This document shows, piece by piece, positions 1 through 8,083 of a stretch of DNA of 64,000 nucleotides. The notes beneath the pieces are model-generated. The model was not told the origin of the DNA. It did no database searches and saw only the letters and a program-made list of their open reading frames with translations. Source of the DNA: Gillisia xinjiangensis (lineage in GTDB: Bacteria; Bacteroidota; Bacteroidia; Flavobacteriales; Flavobacteriaceae). The position numbers and the translations under genes are program-made. The DNA is taken from NCBI RefSeq assembly GCF_046298265.1, contig NZ_JBKAHK010000007.1, positions 124,001 through 188,000 on the forward strand, read 5' to 3'. Numbering within the stretch: position 1 is the first letter of the stretch; the number at the start of each line of letters is the position of its first letter.

Positions 1-103
1 GATCCTCGATTTCATTTGTGATGAAATCCTGAATCATTTTCTGCATCATTTTATGTTCTTCTGATGCATATATTTCCCGTTCCAATAATATATTTAGTAA
101 CAT
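1..103 (-). CDS. N-terminus of a probable acyl-CoA dehydrogenase-like protein (truncated by window edge)
   Basis: Only 34 codons are visible, read leftwards from an ATG at 103; the rest lies outside the window. The residues EEHKMMQKMIQDFITNEIED resemble the first helix of acyl-CoA dehydrogenases, where a 'TEEH..........F...E' pattern is usual. An in-frame stop lies about 15 codons upstream, so the start cannot be far off. The next gene on the same strand (EamA transporter) ends 129 bases upstream. The family call rests on a short helix-like stretch only and could be wrong; that a coding start exists here is more certain than the product. Confidence 0.38.
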   Translation of the reverse strand, partial: MLLNILLEREIYASEEHKMMQKMIQDFITNEIED

Positions 104-232
104 AAGTCTCAATTTTTTGACCGGTTAATTTTTGTAAAATATTCTGTTACTTACCGCTTCATAAATATAAGGGCAAAATTTGATAAAGCTTGGGGAAAAT
201 CAATTGATCTCTTTGATAAAAAATAACCGGCT

Positions 233-1111
233 TCAATCTGGCGTTTGAACCATAGCAATTTTGCCCGCCTTTCGGTTTAAACGGGAAATATAAATACTGC
301 TTATTAAAATAAACCCACCCCCAACTAAAATATTCCAGGTCAATTTTTCATCCAAAACAAAATGACCCAGCAATATTGCCGTTACTACTTCCAGGTACAT
401 CAAGGTGGTCGCGGTGGATGCAGTGAGATGTTTTAGTCCGAAAAAGAAGAGTTTAAAAACGACAATGCCAATTAATAATCCATAGAAAATCCCTGTGACC
501 AGATGCCCTATTTCGGCAGTGGGCAATACCGTCAAAAACGGAATAAATAAAACAGCCCCTACAATGTTCTGATAAAAGATCATCTTGTTTTGGCTGTAAT
601 TATGGGTTTCAGTTTTAAAAATAATCACCGTAACGGCATACCCAATGGAAGCTCCAATTGCGGCGAGCATTCCTATAAAATCCCTGGATTCAAAATTAAA
701 AGGTTTGCCGGCATAGGTTATAATTATGCCTATAAAAGCGAGTAACAAAAAAAATAATTGCGTCTTTTTTATTTTCCTTTTTAGAAACAGGATCTCAATG
801 GCGGTCACAAAGATTGGATAGGTATAGAAAAGCACCACCGCATTCCCAATGGAGGTGTAGATAAACGCGATTAAATACAGGTACATTCTAATGGCATTTA
901 TGGATGAGGCCAGCAACATTCTTTTATTGCTGCCTTTAAAGTGCAGATCTCCATCTTTCCACAAAAGCGGGATTAAAAAAATTATTGGGATCGCAGTCCT
1001 GAACCAGGCGATAGACCCTGGCGTCATACTGGACATATGTTTTATCAACAAACCATTGTTACCTGCAATTAATGCACATAAAATAACGGCGTAGACAGCA
1101 TTTTTGATCAT
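233..1111 (-). CDS. EamA/DMT-superfamily inner membrane transporter
   Basis: A 292-residue, strongly hydrophobic protein with about ten predicted transmembrane segments arranged as two EamA repeats. The first repeat covers roughly residues 1-135 (start MIKNAVYAVILCALIAGNNG) and the second begins near GMLAAIGASIGYAVTVIIFK. Length and arrangement are standard for the drug/metabolite transporter family, which exports or imports small metabolites; the substrate cannot be told from sequence. The C-terminal tail is short and basic, as usual. It starts with ATG at 1111 and stands alone on the minus strand, with about 245 bases separating it from the J-domain gene upstream. The family is confident, the function open. 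Confidence 0.85.
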   Translation of the reverse strand: MIKNAVYAVILCALIAGNNGLLIKHMSSMTPGSIAWFRTAIPIIFLIPLLWKDGDLHFKGSNKRMLLASSINAIRMYLYLIAFIYTSIGNAVVLFYTYPIFVTAIEILFLKRKIKKTQLFFLLLAFIGIIITYAGKPFNFESRDFIGMLAAIGASIGYAVTVIIFKTETHNYSQNKMIFYQNIVGAVLFIPFLTVLPTAEIGHLVTGIFYGLLIGIVVFKLFFFGLKHLTASTATTLMYLEVVTAILLGHFVLDEKLTWNILVGGGFILISSIYISRLNRKAGKIAMVQTPD

Positions 1112-1302
1112 CGGTAAATTTAGGCTTCCTTAAATTTTAAAAAGGTTTTTTACTTTTAAAAAAAGCTGTTTTTTTAAGAAAAAATTTAACTGGTTTTTTC
1201 CGGAACTGAATTTCATTCCTATTTGTTTGAGGTCATCGTCAGAAACTGTTGAAGCTACTCTATCCGGGTGAATTTAAAGTGAGCTGTATTCCTGATAAAA
1301 AA

Positions 1303-1332
1303 AATTCCAAAAATCCGGAGACTTTTGGAATT
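1303..1332 (-). terminator. Rho-independent terminator of the J-domain/KTSC gene
   Basis: Perfect 10-bp arms (AATTCCAAAA at 1303-1312 and TTTTGGAATT at 1323-1332) around a 10-base loop. On the minus strand the stem is followed by a run of T (A-run at about 1297-1304 on the + strand). It lies 24 bases past the stop of the gene at 1357. Confidence 0.65.
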
Positions 1333-1356
1333 GTATAAAAAACTATAATTTTAATT

Positions 1357-1812
1357 TTAAGCTTCCTGAAGCTCAAGATCTTTCTTGGATTTTCTGTAAA
1401 GGAATGAGGTGAAAATATTCCTTTTCGCAAAACGAAATTGTCTGTCTGAATTAACGAATTTCTGAAAAAGAGGTTTATTTACACCAAAGTATTCATAAGT
1501 GGTACCATCTGTAAAAGAGATCTCCAAAAGATTTCCTTTATGCTGAAAATCGGCTATTCCGGCTTCAGAAGTTGTGATGTTATATTCTTCAAGATTTGCT
1601 GCTTTGGTTTCCGGTGCAATGCTCACAAGAAAATGATACCCATCAATAATTTGCTTGCTTTTAACTTCAGCTTCCGCATGCAATTCATCGGTTTCCTGAA
1701 ATTTATCGGGATGCCATTCTTTTACCAGGTTTCTGTAAGAAGTTTTAAGTTGTTTCAGATCAATGTCTTTTTCAACATTAAAAAGTTTCTTGTATTCGTT
1801 AACACGCTTCAT
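1357..1812 (-). CDS. J-domain protein with C-terminal KTSC domain
   Basis: A 151-residue protein with two recognisable parts. Residues 1-65 form a J domain with the HPD signature at 34-36 (KEWHPDKF), which in DnaJ-type proteins stimulates the ATPase of an Hsp70 such as DnaK. Residues about 90-142 look like a KTSC domain (TYEYFGV, then a basic FLYRKSKK tail), a small domain often found with nucleic-acid enzymes and thought to bind RNA or DNA. There is no signal peptide, so it should be cytoplasmic. The two-domain architecture suggests an Hsp70 co-chaperone targeted to a nucleic-acid-linked client, which is inference. It is a single gene with its own terminator. Confidence 0.82.
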   Translation of the reverse strand: MKRVNEYKKLFNVEKDIDLKQLKTSYRNLVKEWHPDKFQETDELHAEAEVKSKQIIDGYHFLVSIAPETKAANLEEYNITTSEAGIADFQHKGNLLEISFTDGTTYEYFGVNKPLFQKFVNSDRQFRFAKRNIFTSFLYRKSKKDLELQEA

Positions 1813-1982
1813 CTATGCTTATTTTAAATAAGCCGCGAATTTACAGCTTTTTATTTGATTAAAATAAAATTTATTTGGTGCTGTTCTACAGTTAAAAAAG
1901 CCTTCGGGTTTAAAGTTGTAAACACCAATTTTTAAAATGAATGGAATATTCTTAATTTGTACAATGATAAAACTACTGAATC

Positions 1983-2486
1983 ATGAAAAACCTTTTACTC
2001 TTATTAATCCTGGCTTTTTTTATTATTACCGATGCAAGCGCACAAACTCCTGAAGAGCGATTGGTAGAACTTGGAATTAGTTTACCGGAAGTAAGCCAAC
2101 CCGCTGCTAATTTCGTGAAATGGCGAAGGGTTGATAACCTAATTTTTTTGGCAGGAATAGGTTCAAAAATGAAGGGAAGGCTTGGGAAAGATCTTTCTGT
2201 GGAGGAAGGATATGATGCCGCACGTTTAACCGGTATCACTATATTGGCAACTTTAAAGGCCGCCTGTGGAACCCTTGACAATATTAAACAGTTTGTAAAA
2301 GTACGGGGAATGGTTAATTCTACCCCCGATTTCTATGAACAGCCGGCAGTGATCAATGGATTTTCTGATCTTATGGTAGAGGTCTTTGGCGAAAAAGGTA
2401 AACATGCAAGAGCAGCTGTAGGTCATGCAAGCCTACCATCCAATATCGCTATTGAGATTGAAGTGATTGTTGAAGTGAAAAGATAA
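1983..2486 (+). CDS. Exported RidA/YjgF-family protein
   Basis: A 167-residue protein whose residues 1-21 (MKNLLLLLILAFFIITDASAQ) are a clear Sec signal peptide, followed by a YjgF/YER057c/UK114 domain. Cytoplasmic RidA enzymes hydrolyse reactive 2-aminoacrylate and other imines; this longer subgroup starts with a 'LGI.LPE...P.ANFV' segment and lacks proven activity. The C-terminal block HARAAVGHASLPSNIAIEIE matches the family's conserved end, including the Arg that binds carboxylates in RidA. Export to the periplasm is unusual for a RidA homologue. It converges on the PfkB kinase gene, with 14 bases between the two stops. Confidence 0.82.
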   Translation: MKNLLLLLILAFFIITDASAQTPEERLVELGISLPEVSQPAANFVKWRRVDNLIFLAGIGSKMKGRLGKDLSVEEGYDAARLTGITILATLKAACGTLDNIKQFVKVRGMVNSTPDFYEQPAVINGFSDLMVEVFGEKGKHARAAVGHASLPSNIAIEIEVIVEVKR

Positions 2487-2500
2487 AATCGATATAAAAG

Positions 2501-3415
2501 TTATAGGTTTTCCTGTAATTGCCCCTGTATTCCACCTATTTCAGAAAGACTCAGCGTGCCGCATTTTACAGCAGTCATTCCGCAAACTTTTAAGGGTTTT
2601 CCCTGAAGCCATTCCCGTAAAAAACCCGCATCAAAATTATCCCCGGCGCCGGTGGTATCGGCTATTTTTAAATCTTTACTGATTTCCTGGGGAACATCTG
2701 TATGAAAATGGACCTTGTCTTTAAATATGGTTGCACCATCCCCTCCTCTTTTAATCACTACTATTTGGCAGAACTTTGCCAGCCAGGTTCCGGCCTCTAT
2801 AACATCGGTTTTGTTTGAAATTTTTTTAGCTTCTTCTTCATTTGGCATAAAGACGTTGATAGAGGGTAATAACTCCATAACTTTTTTCCAGTCATTATTT
2901 GGCGACCAGTTGGTATCCAATGAGGTAGTGATCCCTTTGCTTTGCAGCTCTATAATAACATCCGGCCAGAAACTGAACAATTGATCGAGTAAAAAATATC
3001 CCGCAATATGCAAGTGGCAGGTGTGATTCAATACTTTTGAATTCAGGATATCTTCAGCAGAAAGAGCGGCCATAGATCCCTGAAAAGTGAGCATTGCTCT
3101 GTCATCATAATAAGAAAGTCCAACCCCAACAGAAGTTTTTATTTCAGGTTTGATAATAACATGGTCTGTGGAAATATGGAGATGTTTTAATTTTTGAAGC
3201 AGGATATCGCCAAAAGTGTCTTCCCCAACCGATCCAATTAAACCTACCTTTCCTCCAAGTTTGGTAAACTGAGAAGCAAAAATTGCTGCAGAACCTCCTA
3301 ATTCAATAGCATAATCGTCTATATATTGTTCTACCTGGCCATATATGGGTTTTACTTTTCCGGAGAGTAAAATATCCAGGCAAAGATCAGCCACTACTGC
3401 TACATCATATTTCAT
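2501..3415 (-). CDS. PfkB-family (ribokinase-like) carbohydrate kinase
   Basis: A 304-residue cytoplasmic kinase of the PfkB fold. The N-terminal signature region ELGGSAAIFASQFTKLGGKV (about 38-57) is the sugar-binding glycine-rich segment, and ADTTGAGDNFDAGF (about 253-266) is PfkB signature 2 with the anion hole GAGD and catalytic Asp. Members phosphorylate ribose, fructose, adenosine or related substrates with ATP; the specific substrate cannot be assigned. The ATG at 3415 is the first in frame. The broken DUF1080 gene lies 132 bases upstream in the same direction, which hints at a former sugar-utilisation unit but does not prove it. Confidence 0.85.
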   Translation of the reverse strand: MKYDVAVVADLCLDILLSGKVKPIYGQVEQYIDDYAIELGGSAAIFASQFTKLGGKVGLIGSVGEDTFGDILLQKLKHLHISTDHVIIKPEIKTSVGVGLSYYDDRAMLTFQGSMAALSAEDILNSKVLNHTCHLHIAGYFLLDQLFSFWPDVIIELQSKGITTSLDTNWSPNNDWKKVMELLPSINVFMPNEEEAKKISNKTDVIEAGTWLAKFCQIVVIKRGGDGATIFKDKVHFHTDVPQEISKDLKIADTTGAGDNFDAGFLREWLQGKPLKVCGMTAVKCGTLSLSEIGGIQGQLQENL

Positions 3416-3547
3416 ATGTTTATATTATTGGTTATTATCGGTCTCCTGATAGCTACCGGGAGTAACATTCATATAATCATTTCCTATGTGAGAAATTTTA
3501 TTCTCATGGATTTTTCATTTTTGGTTCAGCGCTGGTTTGTAATAGTT

Positions 3548-4171
3548 CTAATCGAGTTCCTGATAGCTTATTTCCTTAAAATAAACCACATCGTCACCTC
3601 CATGATTTTGCAATCCAATATACCCGGACGCCGGTCGTGACCCCCTTTCTGGTTCATAGGATTTTACTTTTTCAGGAACCGGATCCCCTTCCGTAAAATC
3701 GGTAACTAAAATGCCATTTATGTGGACGAGGGTTCGGTTACCATCCAGTGTGATTACCATAGTATTCCATTCCCCAGGAATTCCCGGGCTTGCCTGTGCT
3801 TTTGTAAAGGAATATAAAAACCCCGGTTTTATGATATTCGTCCCCGCGATCGTCTATTTGGACTTCAAATCCTTTATTTACAGGCATCCAGGCTTCTGTT
3901 GGTTTTTCAGGAATCCGTATGAAAACTCCTGCGTTATTTTTATCGGCTCCTTTGTAAACCACTTTAATCCTGGAATTTTCAAATTTTTTCCCTGTAAACC
4001 AAAGCAATCCCATTCCGCCGTTGGATCTAAGCAATCCATCCTCTAAAATAAAATTACCATCGCCTACCTGTTCCCATCCATCGGTATTTTCTTTGTTAAA
4101 AGTGGGATCCATTCCTGTGCAAACAGGGTTCCAGTGAACATATGTAACAAAATGATTAAAACTGTTTTCAT
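3548..4171 (-). pseudogene. 3-keto-disaccharide hydrolase (DUF1080) with two compensating frameshifts
   Basis: The family is clear from fragments in two frames: FILEDGLLRSNGGMGLLWF and KGFEVQIDDRGDEYHKTGVF in the middle, then SGYIGLQNHGGDDVVYFKEI at the C-terminus (stop at 3548). A signal peptide (MKTVLIILLHMFTGTLFAQE) starts at an ATG at 4171, in the same frame as the C-terminus. The middle section is out of frame: one A is missing in the A-run at 4098-4101 and one A is extra in the run at 3816-3820. Restoring both gives an exported protein of about 207 residues, normal for DUF1080 lectin-like glycoside-cleaving domains. Both changes are in homopolymers, so sequencing error is as possible as real decay. 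Confidence 0.78.
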
Positions 4172-4335
4172 AAGTAATACTATTGTTTAATAATAAAATT
4201 AGCAAACCCGACCAATATATGCTAAAATTATTTTGGGAGTGGTCTTTATGAAGAGATTTATGATTTAATCCCCTATTGATGTTTAATTCCCGGATACAAA
4301 GATTATTGATATCCCCCGAAGTTATGAGATTAAAA

Positions 4336-4372
4336 AAAAGAGAGATTTTCAGCAATTGAAAATCTCTCTTTT
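4336..4372 (-). terminator. Strong terminator of the old yellow enzyme gene
   Basis: Perfect 15-bp arms (AAAAGAGAGATTTTC at 4336-4350 and GAAAATCTCTCTTTT at 4358-4372) with a 7-base loop. An A-run at 4332-4339 gives a T-tract on the minus strand. It lies 34 bases beyond the stop of the gene at 4406. Confidence 0.75.
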
Positions 4373-4405
4373 AACTATAAATTTTTATGTTGTATCTACT
4401 ACCTA

Positions 4406-5506
4406 CTATGCGGTTTCCTTTTTATAATCAAGATACCCTTCTTTCCCCTGGGTATAAAATGTATCTGGATTCCATTCGGTTAAGGGAACATTTTGAGCGA
4501 ATCGTTCCACGAGGTCCGGGTTTGATATATAGGGTTTTCCGTAAGCAACAAGATCGGCATTGCCTTCCTCCAGTACTTTGTTCCCTTTTTCCTGATCAAA
4601 TCCGCTATTGATTATGATGGTTCCTTCATAAATTGGTCTGTAACGTTTTGCGATATCAGTTTCTGCATACGGGATATCCGATACATCGGTAAAAGGTTCT
4701 GATAAATGCAAATAGGCCAAATTATAATCATTCAATTTTTTAATAATATAATCGAAGGTTGGGATGGTTTCTTCGTCCATTTTCATTCCGAAGATACCAT
4801 CCATAGATGGATTTAAACGCAAACCAACCTTGTTGACAGGGATTACCTCTTTTATCGCTTCAATCACCTCAAAAAGAATCTTCGCACGATTTTCTATACT
4901 TCCACCGTATTCATCTTCACGTAAATTAGTGGTGGCGTTAAAGAACTGGTGAAACAAATATCCATTGGAAGAATGTATTTCTACACCGTCAAATCCAGCA
5001 TCTATCGCATTTTTTGCCGCGTTTTTGAAATCCTGAACCGTTTGCTTAACCTCCTCAATACTCATTGCTTTTGGCGTTACGGTATCTTTAAAACCATTAT
5101 AGGTATAGGATTTTGATTCAGGATTTACAGCCGAAGGTGCCAATGGAAAATCCCCGTTGTGAAAATCGGGATGAGACATTCTACCTACATGCCAAAGCTG
5201 CATGAAAATTCTTCCATCGGCATCGTGAACCTTTTTAGTAACCGCTTTCCAGGCCTCCACTTGATCGTTGTTATAGATACCGGGCGTATGAATATACCCA
5301 ACCGCTTGTTTTGAAACCTGAGAACCTTCAGATATGATCAACCCTGCAGATGCGCGTTGCTCATAATAGGTTCCCTGAAGTTCTTCAGAAGGAATATTTT
5401 CAGAATTGGTAGCCCTGCTCCTTGTCATGGGCGCCATTACAACACGATTTGGAAGTTCGAGTCCATTTAAATTATATGATTTTAATAATGCCTGATCTTT
5501 GTTCAT
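4406..5506 (-). CDS. Old yellow enzyme family alkene reductase (NADH:flavin oxidoreductase)
   Basis: A 366-residue FMN-dependent TIM-barrel enzyme. The N-terminus has PNRVVMAPMTRSRA, the FMN-binding first strand; FMQLWHVGRMSH (about residues 100-111) is the second conserved block; GVEIHSSNGYLFHQFF (about 175-190) carries the substrate-binding His and Asn of the H-x-x-N motif and the proton-donor Tyr region. Members reduce activated C=C bonds of electrophiles such as 2-enals, N-ethylmaleimide or nitro esters using NAD(P)H. No signal peptide, so cytoplasmic. It sits 70 bases downstream of the DJ-1/PfpI gene in the same direction and ends at a strong hairpin, consistent with a small electrophile-stress unit. 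Confidence 0.9.
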   Translation of the reverse strand: MNKDQALLKSYNLNGLELPNRVVMAPMTRSRATNSENIPSEELQGTYYEQRASAGLIISEGSQVSKQAVGYIHTPGIYNNDQVEAWKAVTKKVHDADGRIFMQLWHVGRMSHPDFHNGDFPLAPSAVNPESKSYTYNGFKDTVTPKAMSIEEVKQTVQDFKNAAKNAIDAGFDGVEIHSSNGYLFHQFFNATTNLREDEYGGSIENRAKILFEVIEAIKEVIPVNKVGLRLNPSMDGIFGMKMDEETIPTFDYIIKKLNDYNLAYLHLSEPFTDVSDIPYAETDIAKRYRPIYEGTIIINSGFDQEKGNKVLEEGNADLVAYGKPYISNPDLVERFAQNVPLTEWNPDTFYTQGKEGYLDYKKETA

Positions 5507-5576
5507 TCTATTATTTTTTGTTTTAATCCCAACATTGGTTATTTTTCTGGGCCTATTATGTAGCTCGTTCTCCTAC

Positions 5577-6263
5577 TTAATGGGAATTCAGTTTTTCGCC
5601 TAATTTCTCTGCAACTTTTTCAGAGGAAGCGGGATTTTGCCCTGTGATCAATAATCCATCCTCTACAGCATAAGGTTTCCAGTCACCGGTTTTGCTGTAA
5701 GTTCCTCCATTTTGTTTCAGCATATCTTCCAACAGGAATGGAACAACTTTAGATAATTCTACAGCTGCTTCTTCCCCATTGGTAAATCCTGTAACGTTTT
5801 TACCGTAAACCAGCGCTTGCCCATCTGTTCCTTTTACATTTTTCAACACTGCCGGAGAATGGCACACAAAAGCAACCGGTTTTCCTGCGGCATAAAAATC
5901 TTCGATGAGTTTAATGGAATTTTTGTTTTCCACAAGATCCCAAAGCAATCCGTGACCACCGGGATAAAAAACCGCATCATAATCGGCCATATTTACTTCA
6001 CTTAAAAACCTTGTATTGGCAAGGGTTTTTTGGGTTTCTTTATCAGCATCAAATCGTTCGGTCGAAGCAGTACTGGCATCTTTAGTTTCACTATTTGGGT
6101 CTATTGGGGGTTGACCTCCTTTTGGAGAAGCAAGTGTAATATCAAAACCAAGATCTTTTAAAAGGTAATAAGGAGCTGTAAACTCTTCGATCCAAAATCC
6201 GGTTTTATGACCGGTATCTCCCATTTTATCGTTGCTGGTAAGTACAAATAATATCTTTTTCAT
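5577..6263 (-). CDS. DJ-1/PfpI-family protein (Hsp31/glyoxalase III-like)
   Basis: A 228-residue class I glutamine-amidotransferase-like protein. The nucleophile elbow AFVCHSPAVL (Cys near residue 131) is typical, and AVFYPGGHGLLWDL supplies the conserved Gly-Gly-His loop. The N-terminus KILFVLTSNDKMGDTGHKTG with a 'GFW.EE...PY..' continuation is characteristic of Hsp31-type members, some of which convert methylglyoxal to lactate or act as deglycase/chaperones. It is cytoplasmic. It lies between a Crp-like regulator upstream (97 bases) and an old yellow enzyme downstream (70 bases), all on the minus strand, which supports a shared role against reactive carbonyls. That role is inferred. Confidence 0.87.
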   Translation of the reverse strand: MKKILFVLTSNDKMGDTGHKTGFWIEEFTAPYYLLKDLGFDITLASPKGGQPPIDPNSETKDASTASTERFDADKETQKTLANTRFLSEVNMADYDAVFYPGGHGLLWDLVENKNSIKLIEDFYAAGKPVAFVCHSPAVLKNVKGTDGQALVYGKNVTGFTNGEEAAVELSKVVPFLLEDMLKQNGGTYSKTGDWKPYAVEDGLLITGQNPASSEKVAEKLGEKLNSH

Positions 6264-6360
6264 CTTTTTATAAATTTTGTTTTTAAGAACAACGAAGGTA
6301 AAGCAGAATGCGGATTTACTGCTTGATGTATGTTATGGAAGCCTGTTAAAAATTGTTAAG

Positions 6361-6933
6361 CTATAGCAATTCTTTTCTAATTCGGCTTAGGCTTTCCGGT
6401 TGTATCCCTAGGTAATTCGCTATTTGATAATTAGGAACACGCTTTTCTATATTGGGATAGGACTTACAAAATTCCTGATATCTCTGTTTGCTGTTCAATT
6501 GCAATGAAGACAAGATCCTGCTTCGAAGTGATACAAAAGCTCCCGTGGTTTTTAATCTGAAAAAACGCTCAAATATTGGAATTCTTTGATAAAGTACTTC
6601 CAGGGAATCTTTTTGAATTTCCAGAAGAACAGATTCTTCTATAGTTTCCAGGAATAACTGTGCAGGAACCTGGTTGAAAAATGCTTCAAAATCAGAGATC
6701 CACCAATCTTCAACCGCAAATTGAATAATATGTTCATCCCCGTTTTCATCTAAATAATAGGCCTTTAAACAACCGCTTACAACGTAATATTCTGATTTCA
6801 CACTATCTCCGGGTTTTATCAAAATTTCCTTTTTTCCGGCTTTTATTTCTGAAAGTATACTCAAAAATTCCTCCTGCTCTTCTTTGGTAAGAGTAATATC
6901 TTTTGAAATATGATTTAGGATAGCAGAATGCAT
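6361..6933 (-). CDS. Crp/Fnr-family transcriptional regulator
   Basis: About 190 residues from the ATG at 6933 (MHSAILNHISKDI). The reading frame can be extended to a TTG at 6981, but the added residues do not belong to the family. Residues about 20-130 form a cyclic-nucleotide-binding beta-roll (KPGDSVKSEYYVVSGCLKAY), and the end (YQIANYLGIQPESLSRIRKE) is the DNA-recognition helix of a winged-helix domain. Bacteroidota have many such regulators whose ligand is unknown, so cAMP binding is not implied. It probably controls the DJ-1 and old yellow enzyme genes that follow it. Confidence 0.85.
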   Translation of the reverse strand: MHSAILNHISKDITLTKEEQEEFLSILSEIKAGKKEILIKPGDSVKSEYYVVSGCLKAYYLDENGDEHIIQFAVEDWWISDFEAFFNQVPAQLFLETIEESVLLEIQKDSLEVLYQRIPIFERFFRLKTTGAFVSLRSRILSSLQLNSKQRYQEFCKSYPNIEKRVPNYQIANYLGIQPESLSRIRKELL

Positions 6934-7044
6934 AGTATTAAAAAAGGAATCTAATGTTAGGCCTGTCTGGTGAAGCCGCAAAAGTATAGAATCCTCTGAT
7001 TATAATCTGTATTCTGTAAAATGAATCTATAGAATTCCACCGAT

Positions 7045-7512
7045 TCAATTTTTTGTTGCAACCGGGATAGCGTCCAATGGTTCTTCAAACCCTATAAATA
7101 ATACACAGGGACTATCGCCACACTTTGCAGAATGTGGCTTTCCCGCTGGTCCAAAAGCATAAGAGCCAACTTTTAAGGTTTGTGACTTTTCGCCCTCGTA
7201 GGTGACTTCAAGTTCTCCTGCTACAAGGACCATTCTTTCAACAGAGGTATGATAGTGATTTGGAATTTTTGAATTTGCAGGAACTTTAAAGAATATATCT
7301 ACATTTTTTTCTGCAGGATCTCCATGCAATACCGCAATTTTACAGCCTTCCGGCATAAAATCGGGACATCCACCCCATTCAAGGCCGGGATCGTTGTGAT
7401 CCTGCATCATAATAGATTCCTCCATTATTTCGTGATCCTGAGCTATCACAGGAAATGAGATTAAAAATAACAACATTATTTTCAGACTAAAAATTTTAGA
7501 AAATACTTCCAT
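7045..7512 (-). CDS. Exported cupin-domain protein
   Basis: A 155-residue protein with a Sec signal peptide ending near FLISFPVIAQ (about residue 25; a second Met at 13 could be the true start) and a single cupin barrel. The metal-binding cupin motif 1 is visible as PNHYHTSVERMVLVAGELEV (His-x-His, then Glu) and the second as FGPAGKPHSAKC. Two Cys pairs, in WGGCPDFMPEGCK and HSAKCGDSPC, could form disulphides in the periplasm. Enzymatic function is unknown; cupins range from dioxygenases and isomerases to binding proteins. It stands alone, about 110 bases upstream of the Crp-like regulator on the same strand. Confidence 0.78.
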   Translation of the reverse strand: MEVFSKIFSLKIMLLFLISFPVIAQDHEIMEESIMMQDHNDPGLEWGGCPDFMPEGCKIAVLHGDPAEKNVDIFFKVPANSKIPNHYHTSVERMVLVAGELEVTYEGEKSQTLKVGSYAFGPAGKPHSAKCGDSPCVLFIGFEEPLDAIPVATKN

Positions 7513-7671
7513 GATACTATAGAATTAAGGTTAAAATCTCAAAATTCAACAACTTCAAATCCTCAATAGTTTCAGTAAGATGAACCAGAATGAATTTTGC
7601 TAATGGTTAAGGTAGAAAAATATAAGCTAAAATTTTCTTGGGGAAATCCCCTATTTAGGGAGAGGTTAATT

Positions 7672-7920
7672 TTAGGAATTATGGCAGGATTTCAAATATA
7701 ATTGTTCAACCTTTTCTCTGGCCCAGGGTGTTTTCCTGAGAAATTTTAAGCTGGAATTTACCGATGGATTGTGGGTGAAACAGCGAATATTAATCTTTTG
7801 GCCAAGTTCTTCCCAGCCATATTTTTCTACCAGGGATTCCAGAATGCCCGCAAGTTTCAGCCCATGCAAGGGGTTGTTAGGCTGCTTTTCGGGATCTTTA
7901 TTTTCAGTATTTTGGGTCAT
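7672..7920 (-). CDS. VF530-family (DUF2132) small DNA-binding protein
   Basis: An 82-residue protein matching the VF530/DUF2132 family almost end to end: NPLHGLKLAGILESLVEKYG, then WEELGQKINIRCFTHNPSVN and SLKFLRKTPWAREKVEQLYL. The Vibrio fischeri structure of this family suggested a DNA-binding fold; cellular function is unknown. It starts with ATG at 7920, carries a short charged N-terminal leader, and is isolated: no operon partner is evident. A dispersed palindromic repeat lies immediately upstream (7958 onward). Confidence 0.88.
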   Translation of the reverse strand: MTQNTENKDPEKQPNNPLHGLKLAGILESLVEKYGWEELGQKINIRCFTHNPSVNSSLKFLRKTPWAREKVEQLYLKSCHNS

Positions 7921-7957
7921 CTTATAAAAGTAAAGAAAAAATTTATTTTGAGGTTTC

Positions 7958-8082
7958 TTTTAATCCCTCATTGAGGGTTTAATTCCCAGAGGCCTGCCCG
8001 AATCATTCAGGCGGGCTAGCCTCGAATTTTTAAAAGTATTTTTCACTTCATGCCTCGTATCTTGCATCGAGGTTTTTGATTG
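7958..8082. repeat. Dispersed palindromic repeat, composite copy 1
   Basis: Two repeated parts. Bases 7958-7986 are the exact reverse complement of 54131-54159 (29 bases, containing the palindrome CCCTCATTGAGGG). Bases 8000-8082 match 58048-58113: GAATCATTCAGGCGGGC is identical, followed by a near-identical CTCGAATTT..AAAA.TATTTTTCA block and a shared GAGGTTTTTGATT end. It fills the gap between two gene ends and touches the stop of the SDR gene at 8084. Confidence 0.7.
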
Positions 8083-8083
8083 C

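Noticed and set aside
891..1094. Plus-strand frame opposite the EamA transporter
   Set aside because: Antisense shadow of a well-supported membrane protein gene.
3416..3640. 74-codon plus-strand frame starting at the pfkB start
   Set aside because: Shadow of the region between two minus-strand genes; hydrophobic by AT-richness only.
6934..6981. TTG start at 6981 for the Crp-like regulator
   Set aside because: The 16 extra residues are unlike Crp-family N-termini; the ATG at 6933 fits.
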